This document shows, in pieces, positions 50,774 to 60,710 of a DNA stretch of 64,000 bases. The stretch's first letter is position 1. Each line of letters opens with the position of its first letter. The translations under genes and the position numbers were made by a program. Origin of the DNA: Periplaneta americana (taxonomy: Eukaryota > Arthropoda > Insecta > Blattodea > Blattidae); contig NC_091117.1 in NCBI RefSeq assembly GCF_040183065.1, positions 96,684,001 through 96,748,000 of the forward strand, written 5' to 3'. The notes under the pieces were generated by a model. It was not told the origin of the DNA, made no database searches, and was given only the letters and a program-made list of their open reading frames with translations.

Positions 50774-51301
50774 GTTTTAAATCATGAAATCATAGAACAG
50801 GTATCTTCATTTAACTATTTAGGCTGCAATATATCAAACTTAAAAGAACAAGGCGTCAAAAATAAAATGAGTAAATTTCAACAGATGTGTGGAACAATAC
50901 GAAGGACCTTAAAAAATAAAACACAACGTTCAACACAACTAAAATTTTATACAACATTAGCTGTCCCACTATTAACCTATGGCTCAGAAAATTGGTCTCT
51001 AAACCGAGCAACTAAAAAGAAAATTGAAACCAGTGAAATGAAGTTCCTTCGAAGTGTTGCTGGTCTCACACTTTTAGATCATCAAAAGAACAAAAATATA
51101 CGACACCAACTAAATATTTTTAATTTGACTGAGATAATACAACGACAAAAACATAATTGGTACCAACATATAAGAAGAATGAATGACGACCGGTTACCTA
51201 AAGTAATACTGAACTATGAACCAAGAGGACACAGAAATGTTGGTAGACCAAGAACAAGATGGATAGACGACATAAACTTCGAAGACGGAACAGGCCAATA
51301 G
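50772..51301 (+). pseudogene. LINE C C-terminal region after frameshift
   Basis: A one-base shift in GTAAAATAG brings in IVLNHEIIEQVSSFNYLGCN, then QMCGTIRRTLKNKTQRSTQL, LTYGSENWSLNRATKKKIET, FLRSVAGLTLLDHQKN and RGHRNVGRPRTRWIDDINFE, ending at 51301. YGSE.W and GRPR.RW are the usual post-RT LINE landmarks. Confidence 0.88.
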
Positions 51302-51566
51302 GCCTAATCCCTGTGGTTGATGATGATGATGATGATATCGTACATTGTTCTTCTATAATCCATTTAACATTTTACAACAATTAAGTACCTCGTATTTCCG
51401 CAACCGCCACGAAAGAAAAACTCTTACTCTCATGCTCCTTGAAATTTACTTTTTTGCATAGTATCTGTTTTCTGTTTTGAAACACAGTATCCAGTATTTC
51501 ATGTGTCCGTCCCTGCTGATATCTGTTTGCTTATTTCTAATGAAGTAAAGGCAATGATGTATAATG

Positions 51567-52075
51567 TAGGGTGACCAGACGTCCCGTTTTTAACAGGATT
51601 GTCCCTTTTTTTCAGCCTCTTGTTCCCTTCCCGTTAAAAGTATGTTCAGGACGCCAAATGCCCCGTTTTTAAAATGTCGTCTCGTTTCCCTAAATTATTG
51701 TTAAAATATTTCTTTTTCATTTAGGCCTGTTTTACTTAATAATCACGTAAAACACTGATTAATAATTCTATACTATTTTCATCAGATGTCACCGTAATGA
51801 ATTCAATTCGATAATCGATACCTATTCAGTGAAATGAATCATGTGGAGAACATATGGAGCAAAAATTGAACATCAGAAGAAGTGATGTTACAATTACAGA
51901 GAGGTGGGCTGAAACATTACAAATTATGACATTTAGTTTTACAAACATAATTCAGATTGTAAGTTTTGTGTTAGGAATACCTGGTACCAATGCATCATCA
52001 GAAAGAGTGTTTTCATTGCTGAACTTAATATGGTCCGATGAAAGGAACCAGTTTTCGGTTAAAACCATATAGGCC
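51567..52075 (+). pseudogene. hAT fragment: left tip and C-terminal dimerisation piece
   Basis: AGGGTGACCAGACGTCCCG at 51569 looks like a hAT terminal sequence and is followed by a mirrored GTCCCTTTTTTTCAG region. At 51854-52072 the frame gives SFTNIIQIVSFVLGIPGTNA, then SSERVFSLLNLIWSDERNQF. G.N..SERVFS is the hAT C-terminal dimerisation signature. The bulk of the transposase and the right tip are missing. Confidence 0.65.
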
Positions 52076-52076
52076 A

Positions 52077-52486
52077 TCATACGATGAAAGATTAATGGAA
52101 CGGAGAAAAATTCTCTCCGGCTCCGGGATTTGAACCCGGGTTTTCAGCTCTACGTGCTGATGCTTTATCCACTAAGCCACACCGGATACCCACCCCGGCG
52201 TCGGACAGAATCGTCTCAGTTTTTAGTTCCAACTCTTGGGTTCCCTCTAGTGGCCGCCCTCTGCACTACGTCATAGATGTCTATGAACGTAGGACTGAAG
52301 TCCACACATGTGCTGAGATGCACTCGTTATGAGTGACTAGTTGGCCGGGATCCGATGGAATAAGCGCCGTCTTAAATCACGAAGTGATTTACGCATATCA
52401 TATATATAATTTTAATGTACCGAAGTACATATGATATTTCCATGCAGATATTCTGCGTCATCATACGATGAAAGAGTAATGGAACG
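52077..52486 (-). repeat. tRNA-derived SINE, family 5, with repeated flank
   Basis: Minus-strand head GGTGTGGCTTAGTGGATAAA with B box GGTTCAAATCC (52200 to 52108) and GCCGGAGAGAATTTTTCTCC. A 28-base sequence, CATACGATGAAAGATTAATG with GAACGG, occurs at 52077-52104 and again (ATGAAAGAGTAATGGAACGG) at 52459-52486. These may be a target duplication or two copies of the SINE end. Confidence 0.65.
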
Positions 52487-52724
52487 GTACTTCAGTACAT
52501 TAAAATAATATACTTAGGTATAGGCCATGTTAATCAGAAAATGTTATTTCAGTAATGTGTCTTGCATGGACTTCTATAGTTTTATAATGTTTTGCCTCAT
52601 ATTACCTTTTAAATATTGTATTTTAACATTATCCATGAAGAACAACTGTACAATCTGCATCATATTTCTTTGATGAGTCAATTTGCTCTAGAAGTGTTGA
52701 CCTTTCCTTCAGGAAACTATATCT

Positions 52725-53345
52725 ATGACTCTGCCAACGCTGCGTAGTTTTTCGATTCTGCGTCTGAAGAAATCTCCTGGTTTGGAGTTAAAGAAGTGGT
52801 CAAGCTACGTTTGTAAATCATCTTCGTTATCAAAGGAGTTCCCTTGAAGATTGTTGGATGGAAAACAAAAAAAGGTGAAAATATGAGGAAGCAAGAACGA
52901 GAAAATATGAGGGGTATGAACCATCTATCAACCAAGCTCCTCGATAACTCCTTTCGTCATGTTAGCGGAGTGTGAGCGTGCATTATCGTGTTCTAAAAGC
53001 ATTTGATGTAGTCTTCCTGTCGTTTTTCTTCATCTGCGGCCGCAAGGCATCTGAGTTACTGGTAATAAATGTCAGCAGATTGTTACATTTTTGAGAAGCA
53101 ATTCGTAGTAAACGACACCTTCTTTATCCTATCAGACGCGTACCATCATCTTCTGTGGATGGCCACTAACTACGGGATGTTGTGTTGAAACGACAGAACC
53201 ATTTTCTTGCAGTGCTTTCTCCGATGGCATTCTCCCCTTACACGGTACAAATGTTTCGAGCCGCCTCCGCTGTCTTTGCTCCTCTATTAAACTAAAAAGT
53301 ATGTTGGAAGTATTCTTTTTATTTTCCACTTGACACTCCATCTTC
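52725..53345 (-). pseudogene. mariner transposase debris
   Basis: At 53343 downward: MECQVENKKNTSNILFSLIE and FVPCKGRMPSEKALQENGSV, a diverged relative of the N-terminus of the mariner at 39658 (MECQVKKVEHFPHIL..). A second piece near 52870-52740 (HPTIFKGTPLITKM, SDAESKNYAALAES) resembles the C-terminal end. The middle is lost and the terminal repeats are not recognised. Confidence 0.55.
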
Positions 53346-53459
53346 TTTAGCCCACAAATAGTACATACTATAGGTTTGGATTAGAAATATGAATAAGTGA
53401 GCGAACTTCTTTACATAACTTGACTTATTTTTAGTTTTTTTTTTTTTTTTTTGGAACCA

Positions 53460-54021
53460 CAGTAGAGCATCGATTATCCGAATACCGATCAACCGAAATA
53501 TCGGTTAACCGAAAGCGTTCCAGTCGGCAAATTTGAATTTGTGCGCGCGCCATGTAGAAGTTCCGTTAGCGCTGTTTGCGAGAGATTTAGCGGTAAAAAA
53601 ACCGAGTCTCAGCTCTGAAGCAAAAAAAAAAAAAAAAGTTTGGACTTCTTTCCTAAACTGTAGGCCTACTTTAATGGCCGTTTAGAATTTGTCAATTCAA
53701 TTCAATTCAATTAATTAAGCCGTTAAACATACAGTGATAGGCTTCGTCACAAAAAAACATACCTTTGAAAATACACATATAATTGAAAACAGTCAAACAG
53801 TCAAACTAGGCTAGTCAGTTTTCTGTGTTATTTTTAAGACGTGTGATACAAAATATATACTGTATGTACAGTTTTGTGTTTAATATCAGTGTTTCTTTGT
53901 TTCATACTGCTGCCATGACACCGGTACAATTTTTCGTTTTCGTAACTGATCAATTTTTCGAAAAATCAGTTATCCGAACACATCCCGTCCACAATTGTTT
54001 CGGATAATCGATGCTCTACTC
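53460..54021. mobile_element. pogo/Tigger-like MITE
   Basis: Left CAGTAGAGCATCGATTATCC and right (read back) GAGTAGAGCATCGATTATCC are near-perfect inverted repeats over 22 bases. Inner CCGAAATATCGGTTAACCGA and CAGTTATCCGAACACATCCC repeat the theme. The TA duplication is present only on the right side. Confidence 0.7.
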
Positions 54022-54340
54022 TATTGAATAGTAAATTTCGTAAAAAAAAATCCACCTAATGAAAGACACATTATTTTATTTAAAAAAAAGGACTGGATAA
54101 AAGGTGTTCTTCGAATAGACGTAGTCATATATAGACTTTATTTGAACTAATGTCATGAACTTTGCGACATTTAATTTCATCTTGTTTCTCAGAAATAATA
54201 TATAGGCCTACAGCTTAAATTGGATAATATAATATAACATATCGCCAATGAGATTTACATTGTAATAACTTCGCCAAATTTCTAATTTCACTATTAATTT
54301 ATGTCACTGAAATAAATTATTAAAAATAGCATTTACTTAC

Positions 54341-54403
54341 CCTCTTGTTCCCCATAATCTCTGATACTTCGCGAACGTCTTACGTGAATCTGGTGATCAA
54401 CAT
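54341..54403 (-). CDS. alkaline phosphatase, probable N-terminal exon
   Basis: Read on the minus strand this 63-base block is preceded by a TTTCAG acceptor and followed by a GTAAGT donor. It opens with two bases of a split codon and gives VDHQIHVRRSRSIRDYGEQE, then a single G. That G joins the AT opening the next exon (47286) to make Asp, so the peptide continues as EQE-D-SEFWVDGAQ. That is the usual position of the short acidic/basic stretch just after the signal peptide of secreted alkaline phosphatases. The ATG at its start cannot be the initiator because its frame stops after seven codons, so an upstream exon with the signal peptide must exist; I did not find it in 54404-64000. Support is splice sites, phase and position, not family motifs, so it is the least certain exon. 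Confidence 0.55.
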
Positions 54404-54993
54404 CTGAAACAAATAAACATAGGCTAATATTAGAATAGTGTTTTTGCAAAATATCAATTTCTAAAATAGACCGATATATGAGAATGAAAAGTAACGTTTA
54501 CAAAATTTTATAACGAACTGAGATGTCGTGGAGGTAATAAACTGAAACTGAGTTTATAGCATTGCGCACTCGTACTAGTGACTTTAAACATAACCCATAG
54601 ATGTCAGAACGGTCAGCAACAAATACGCAACATACAGAGGCAACATACAATTCATTTCGACATCTATGGTCGTGGATATGAACTAAATAAATCATTGCTC
54701 TACTTCTCCAACATTACGGACTGTTCTTCAAACTCCGCCAAACTAATATACCATCACTATTATTTGCATTGGTTGTGAAATTGTATGCAAAAGAGATAGC
54801 TCTGTGTGTTTGCATGGAGAAATGTTTGAATGATATGCAGTGTGAGTAGTAGCCCTATCTGCATAGGCATCAGTCCTATTTCTCTTTCTGTTTAACTTAA
54901 ATGTTAGGCCTACATATTCCAGTGGCCCGAAGAATAATTATCGTTGCAACATTTGCTAATGATTTTGCATTTCCCCCATGATCTTTTCAAAAT

Positions 54994-55222
54994 CACGTTT
55001 TATTTAACGACGCTCGCAACTGCCGAGGTTATATCAGCGTCGCCGGTGTGCCGGAATTTTGTCCCGTAGGAGTTCTTTTATATGCCAGTAAATCTATTGA
55101 CATGAGCCTGTCGCATTTAAGGACACTTAAATGGCCATCGACCTGGGCCGGGATCGAACCCGCACCACAAACTGGGGCACAGAAGGCCAGCACTCTACCG
55201 TCTGCGCCACCCAGGTCGACTC
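54994..55222 (-). repeat. tRNA-derived SINE, family 3
   Basis: Minus-strand head GTCGACCTGGGTGGCGCAGA with B box GGTTCGATCCC at 55166-55145. The body has TTAAATGCGACAGGCTCATG and ends CCTCGGCAGTTGCGAGCGTC and GTTAAATAAAACGTG, a version of the shared tail. Confidence 0.78.
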
Positions 55223-55309
55223 TCCCTACTGTTAAAAATCAGGATTATACAATAATACGACTCCAGCAGCATTTGGATAAAGTACAAGATTGGCGTTATA
55301 AATCGTTAA

Positions 55310-55310
55310 C

Positions 55311-55372
<62 letters not shown>
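55310..55372. repeat. (AAT)n microsatellite, left of Helitron
   Basis: About 21 AAT units ending in A directly before the Helitron TC start at 55373. It resumes at 56539 with TAATAAT. Confidence 0.95.
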
Positions 55373-55373
<1 letters not shown>

Positions 55374-55443
55374 CTATACTAATAATAAATCTGTAGCCGA
55401 AATTTTTCTGGTAATTTTCGATTTTCCAAAAATAATTGGTCCT

Positions 55444-55506
<63 letters not shown>

Positions 55507-56537
55507 CAACCCTGACACCGAAAATCGCATTTTTGAAATTCTTGTTTGTATGTCTGTCTGTATGTTTGTTACCTTTTCACGCGATAATGGCTGAACCGAT
55601 CTATATGAAAATTGGAATATAAATTAAGTTCGTTGTAACTTAGATTTTAGGCTATATGGCATTCAAAATACTTTATTTAAAAGGGGAGTTATAAGGGGGC
55701 CTGAATTAAATAAATCGAAATATTTCGCTTATTATTGATTTTTATGAAAAATGTTACATAACAAAAGTTTCTTTAAAAATGATTTCCGATAAGTTTTATT
55801 CTTTACAAAAGTTTGATAGGACTGGTATTTAATGAGATAAATGAGTTTTAAAATTAAAATAACGCTATCTAAGACGGTGCAATGAATTGAGAACAAATGA
55901 CTTCGTCTATAAGGGGCCTTGGACAACAACAATCGAAACAGGGGCCTTGGCCATCAACAATCGAAAGCTATTAAACATAGCCTACAGAGAATGTTTCTGT
56001 GTTTGTATGAAGTGATATCAGAAGCTAAATTAACCGATTTATATAATTAATTATTATTTCACCATTGGAAAGTGTGGTTTCTCTAGATGGACATAATGAT
56101 ATAATGTTATTACAGTAACGTCTGAGTAAATCGAGGATAGGTAAGATTAAAATAGCTTCTTATGCACAGAAAATTTGATAGGCTATTTTGTACATTCGTT
56201 TTCTGTATTTCTTAAAATAATATTTATGTACACTCATTTTAATCTCAGAGAATTAACGAACAACGAGAGTGTATTGATTTAGTATGCAGTAATAGTACAT
56301 TAGCTTAGCAATCCATTATTTTATAATTCAAATTTTAACTATGCTCAATTGAATCGTGTTAAAATACTTAAAATATATATGCAATAAATGCAATGCAAAA
56401 GAAAATTTGGTAATGAGCGAAGCAGATTATCTTGCGCTGTTGTAAAAGTTGTTGCCTAGATCAAACGTCCTATTTTAATTATGTAATTACTTTATATTTA
56501 TTTCTAACAGGTGCAGCGGAGTGCACGGGTACGGCTA

Positions 56538-56538
<1 letters not shown>
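55373..56538 (+). mobile_element. non-autonomous Helitron, copy 2, inside an AAT microsatellite
   Basis: Starts TCTATACTAATAATAAATCT, ends GCACGGGTACGGCTAG, between A and T, with AAT repeats on both sides. The terminal hairpin is GTGCAGCGGAGTGCAC, about ten bases before the end. It aligns over its whole length with the minus-strand copy at 29596-30695, but carries a (TA)n run at 55448-55504 where the other copy has only TTATATAATTAACC. No Rep/helicase is encoded. Confidence 0.8.
55448..55504. repeat. (TA)n expansion inside Helitron copy 2
   Basis: About 28 perfect TA units at the place where the sister copy has a short AT-rich sequence. Confidence 0.95.
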
Positions 56539-56607
<69 letters not shown>

Positions 56608-56627
56608 GAAGAAGAAGAAGAAGAAGA
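56539..56627. repeat. (TAA)n then (GAA)n microsatellite, right of Helitron
   Basis: About 22 TAA units followed by several AAG/GAA units. Confidence 0.95.
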
Positions 56628-56954
56628 ATAAGGGACCTATTCTAGCCCAGGACGAGCGGAGATAAGGTTAGTTGTTTATAGATTACATTGACGTAACGTC
56701 ATATTTGGCGCATGCCACAGCTACTACCAGGGAACACTTGCATCTTGTTTGTGTTGCAGCTGACGTTCTATTCATGATTCAGAACTATTTACAATACATT
56801 ATAGTGATAAAGACTGATTTAAATTATTTGTTCATCTATTTAATTAATTTATTTTACAGGCAGAATTAAGTCCATAAGCATAAGGCCTTCTCTTCCATTG
56901 AACGAATATAAAAATACAAAACAACTATAAATAACAATAACACAGAAAACAATG

Positions 56955-57017
<63 letters not shown>
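56955..57017. repeat. (AAT)n microsatellite
   Basis: About 20 AAT units. Confidence 0.95.
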
Positions 57018-57019
<2 letters not shown>

Positions 57020-57055
57020 TAACAATAACAGTAATTAATTACATGTATTTTTTTA

Positions 57056-57182
57056 TTTTTATTGGCTTATTTTACGAAGCTGTATTAACATCAAGGTTAT
57101 TTAGCGTCTGAATGAGATGAAGGTGATAATGCCGGTGAAATGAGCCCGGGGTCCAGCACCGAAAGTTACCCAGCATTTAATT
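57056..57182 (-). repeat. SINE family 2, 5'-truncated
   Basis: Minus strand: GGGTAACTTTCGGTGCTGGA, CTCATTTCACCGGCATTATC, GACGCTAAATAACC and the tail GTTAATACAGCTTCGTAAAA. The tRNA-like head is missing. Confidence 0.75.
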
Positions 57183-57289
57183 ACATGTAATTCCAAGAGT
57201 TAAACAATTACAATTTAGAGTTAAATAAAAAATTTGTGTCAAAGAAATGACATTTCATAATGAAGAACAATAAAATTGATGATGATTCG

Positions 57290-58150
57290 AAGTATCCTTA
57301 AAGAAATTCTACGACTCTCTTCCGACCTCCCAGAGAGCATGATCTATAGTCACAGGAAGTTTAAAAGTCTTGGACTCTTCCGATCTCGATGGGAATCTGT
57401 ACTACAACACCTCAATTCCCTACGCACTCTCCACAAGTAGGCCTACGCCAATTCGAATATGCCTATATTAACTAACAAAGATCTTATGCAAGAGAGTGCA
57501 GACTGCCTGAGTAGACTCCACCTTCTACCGGAAGACACCTTATTTAATCTTAAAGAGGATTTCCTCGATTTACGGAAAGTTAGATCAAGATTAGGGAGAT
57601 CTCGACTTCAAGAAATGGTGTGAACTACCCCAGAAAGGAAAGGGCGTTGAACTCTTAGCGGACATCCCCTGCTAATCGCTGGATAACTCATCAGAAAGGT
57701 CTGACATGTAGCGAATGGAGTGATGCTTTGAAGATGGCTGGTAACGTAGCAGCAGTTCGTGCCATACTGGGAAGGACTATGGACAACAACCGCTGCCGTC
57801 ATTGCGGCAGCGAGATAGAAACTCTCCCACACGTCCTCGGTTCTTGCCCACATGGCGAGGCTTTCCGCAATACCAGACACCACAAAGTAAGAAGCGCCAT
57901 TGCTCAAGCACTACGTAATACTGGGTTTACCGTTTTCGAAGAGGTTCGTGGTCTATCAACCACCGGCGGCATTCGTAGGATAGATATGATCGCTTTCCAG
58001 GACCATCGGAGAAATTTTATAATTGACCCACAGTTCTTTTCGAGACTTGCAAGAGCAAACCACAAGATGTCCATAAGGAGAAACAATTCATCTATGAACC
58101 AACAATCCCGTATTATCACGAGAAATATCAATTACAACAGACATAAATAA
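57290..58150 (+). pseudogene. R2-like LINE fragment, zinc knuckle and endonuclease start
   Basis: Opening: ILRLSSDLPESMIYSHRKFK, SLGLFRSRWESVLQHLNSL. Then, from 57734 in one frame, MAGNVAAVRAILGRTMDNN, CRHCGSEIETLPHVLGSCPH (a C-x2-C-x7-H-x4-C knuckle), GEAFRNTRHHKVRSAIAQAL, and RRIDMIAFQDHRRNFIIDP, where Asp is part of a PD-(D/E)XK nuclease core. After a further frameshift DVHKEKQFIYEPTIPYYHEK follows, then a stop. This is the C-terminal half of an R2-group LINE. Several stops lie upstream, so it is inactive. It is not in a 28S rRNA gene. Confidence 0.78.
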
Positions 58151-59164
58151 TAGGCTTAATGGTCGGAGCAAGACGATACATCCCGAAGCATTTGTTGATT
58201 TTTGCAAGGCTTTTCATTTGCTCTCATCTACAGGTACATCACTTTATTTTTACTTCAATTTTTATTGTACCTGAGTTTTTGAACGTACTTCACTCCCACC
58301 CTTTCTACTAATGAAGTTCCAACTGTCCTCCACACAGAACCAAGGCCGCATGTAGTAAACAGTACTGAGTTAGTGAGTATAGTATGTTCCAGAAATATAT
58401 TCGCGTTTTGCAATGACGAAAGAGCTTCCAATATTGAGTCATATTTTCGCACAAGTACTGTCGTCCGTTTGCCTACGTCGCATCCCGGTTTCCTCCACTT
58501 CCTTCTGCTCACCCCTCTGTAAAGTCTAGTGGCTGGGTTGTATTAGCTCTTTTCTGAAAACATTAATTTCTGTTAGGAATTGGACGTTTACGTAATATTA
58601 TACAACTGAAATAACTTAAATAAAAGGGCCTCGTTAAGTAATTAACTGTCACGTGATTTCCCCCCTTTCTACGATCCTGCGACATAACCACTTGGACGGA
58701 CAGTAGATAGCATGTCTGAGTAATTTTATCTGTGCGGGTCGGGCAGAAGTGAAGATTGAATTTACAGTACGTAAGATACTCTTTTATAGAGTAGGTACAG
58801 TATTATTTCAACATGAGTTACTAGTACGAAGGACGAAACTGGTAATTGGAATTAGATGCGATAGTCTATAGTGCGATAATATGCACAAAAGAACTGAAGC
58901 CTGTATCGAAATGAACAGCCACCATTTTCAAAAATGTGTTTAAATATCCATATTATTATTATTTTTCAATTTAACTTCATTCTCTATATCAACCATGGGG
59001 GAAAATGGCTCCGAAGGGCCACTGCACTTAAAGCCGCCTTACCTCACTCCACCGACCCTCTCCTCCGCCTGGTGCTTCTCTAGACATGCTTCATTCAGTG
59101 GCGGGTATGGCTTCGATCTCGGGACGTCAGTTTCAGGAAGAGTGGCAGAAATAATTTTTTATTA
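58151..59164. other. nothing recognised
   Basis: No gene or repeat family recognised. The minus-strand frame at 58255-58512 and plus frame at 58995-59207 lack family motifs. Confidence 0.35.
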
Positions 59165-59760
59165 CTTACAAGAAGAAGAAAGTCTGTTGCTTAATATGCG
59201 GGATTAAAATTGCGCATATAAAACGCTTCAATATTAAACGCCACTTTAATCGGAAACATAAAGCGGACTTCGGTGATCTTACAAGTATTTATTTAAATTT
59301 TAAAAGCTATTTTCGTAATATTTGTGAAAAGATACAAAACAAGATATGTTTATGGTATTTTCAGGATTTAGATATTGTTATTTTATTAAGTATCTGGAAC
59401 TGAACTTATTTAAAACTTTGAGTGCATATTAGGCCTACTCGATGCGTTCTCTTTCCAAGAAAGATTTTCAGAAGTAACTGCAATGGACATGGAGATGTGT
59501 CTATTCAATAAGCCATTAGCATTTGATGTTACCCAAGCATCAGAGCCACTAGAGAGATGCAAAAGAGCACGCCACTAAAGTTTTTAGGAAAAAATGGATT
59601 ACCTACCAGAGGAGCAATTCCCTAATCTGCGCACATTTGCAATGCGTATGGTATCTATATTTGGCTCAACTTACTGTTGTGAGCTGTTTTTCTTTTCAAA
59701 ATGAATATGACCAAAAGTATCTCCAGGTCTAGGATCACAGACATGCATTTAGTTTCAGTA
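59165..59760 (+). pseudogene. hAT (BED zinc finger) transposase relic
   Basis: KKKKVCCLICGIKIAHIKRF at 59172 followed by NIKRHFNRKHKADF is a C2H2/BED finger. Further pieces lie between stops at 59430-59640. The end reads FGSTYCCELFFFSKMNMTKS and ISRSRITDMHL at 59655-59745, matching the C-terminal SERCFS-like stretch of hAT relatives of the GTF2IRD2/ZBED type. Most of the gene is deleted or shifted. Confidence 0.65.
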
Positions 59761-59899
59761 TCACGGTTGAGTTCTATTTTAGAGCCAAATATCTCCTTTT
59801 TAGTTAATAACAAGAAATTTCGAGGGCAATCAACAACAAGAAATGAAAAGCAGCAGTATAGGCCTACAGTAGTATTTCGTTTCATTCATATCTTATATA

Positions 59900-60175
59900 T
59901 TTTGTTTAATATGTTTTAAAGTTAAATGACAGTGGAGCTTAGTTTCACTTTCTTTAGTATTTATAAAAAGAAACAATTGATTTTGTTGATCATTATATTG
60001 TGTTTAATATGTTTTCAAGTTAAATGACAATGGATCTTAGTTACTTTATTGGTTTTAAAAAGAAACAATTTATTATGTTGAGCATTGTATCTTTTAATAT
60101 ATTGTGCAGTTAAATGACAATGGAGCTTTGCTTTTTTCTTTATTGTTTTTAAAAAAGGAATACTTTATTATGTCG
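59900..60175. repeat. 3-unit tandem repeat, ~90-98 bases each
   Basis: GTTAAATGACA(G/A)TGGA(G/T)CTT starts at 59921, 60019 and 60109. Each unit continues with TTTTAAAAAGAAACAATT or a close variant and ends in ATTATATTGTGTTTAATATG-like sequence. It directly follows the hAT relic. Confidence 0.85.
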
Positions 60176-60710
60176 ACCACAAGCCAGTTCAAGAATTTCT
60201 TCTGCACATGATAAAGGAATAGTTATACAATTGAAAAATATATAATTTGCCTAATGACAGTAGGTGGCCGTCATAATTATTGTATGATACGTGTACTTCC
60301 TATAAACAAAATACTGTAAAGATTTTGAAACAAGAAATAAGAGCGGAGAAATTACTGATGTGCAAGGTGTGTCGAACCCACCACTGCACTTGACTTAGCA
60401 AAACAACTGCTTTACCCCTCGCCTGTCAATCAAACGAATGTGGGGTGAGTAGGAACGTTCCCTCCCTACTTTGCTTATAGTCCCCATAGCTGCTCTATAT
60501 TGTACGCTAATGTGCTGTAGACAGTATAATATATATCGCATAATGAATATGTTCGCATGGATAACTCAGTTCTTAAGTAAAAACACTTATTGTTAATACT
60601 GTACTGTATTATGATTAAACAAAAACCTAATGAAAATTATCAAACTCAAAATTGCGATATTTCCTAGTTTACGTAAATGGATGAACTACTTTTCTTCCCT
60701 CCTATACCTA

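Larger units (their letters stand above)
49150..51340 (+). mobile_element. LINE family C, nearly intact but 5'-truncated
   Basis: One reading frame holds most of a LINE ORF2: the end of the APE endonuclease, the reverse transcriptase and the C-terminal region. It begins within the endonuclease (DVQSDHYLVTSKIR, with the SDH catalytic triplet) and ends in a TGATGATGATGAT microsatellite after GGCCTAATCCCTGTGG. Only one stop (49668) and one frameshift (about 50765-50771) break it. The microsatellite-type tail and layout are reminiscent of RTE-like LINEs, but I cannot fix the clade. No target duplication was found, because the AAT run blurs the 5' junction. Confidence 0.88.

Noticed and set aside
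55225..55305. A LINE-like peptide RLQQHLDKVQDWRYK
   Set aside because: It resembles part of a jockey-type RT linker but is under 30 residues and isolated, so it was not called.
58255..58512. Minus-strand 85-codon frame as a host exon
   Set aside because: No family motif, no convincing splice sites, and codon use is not distinct from neighbouring non-coding DNA.
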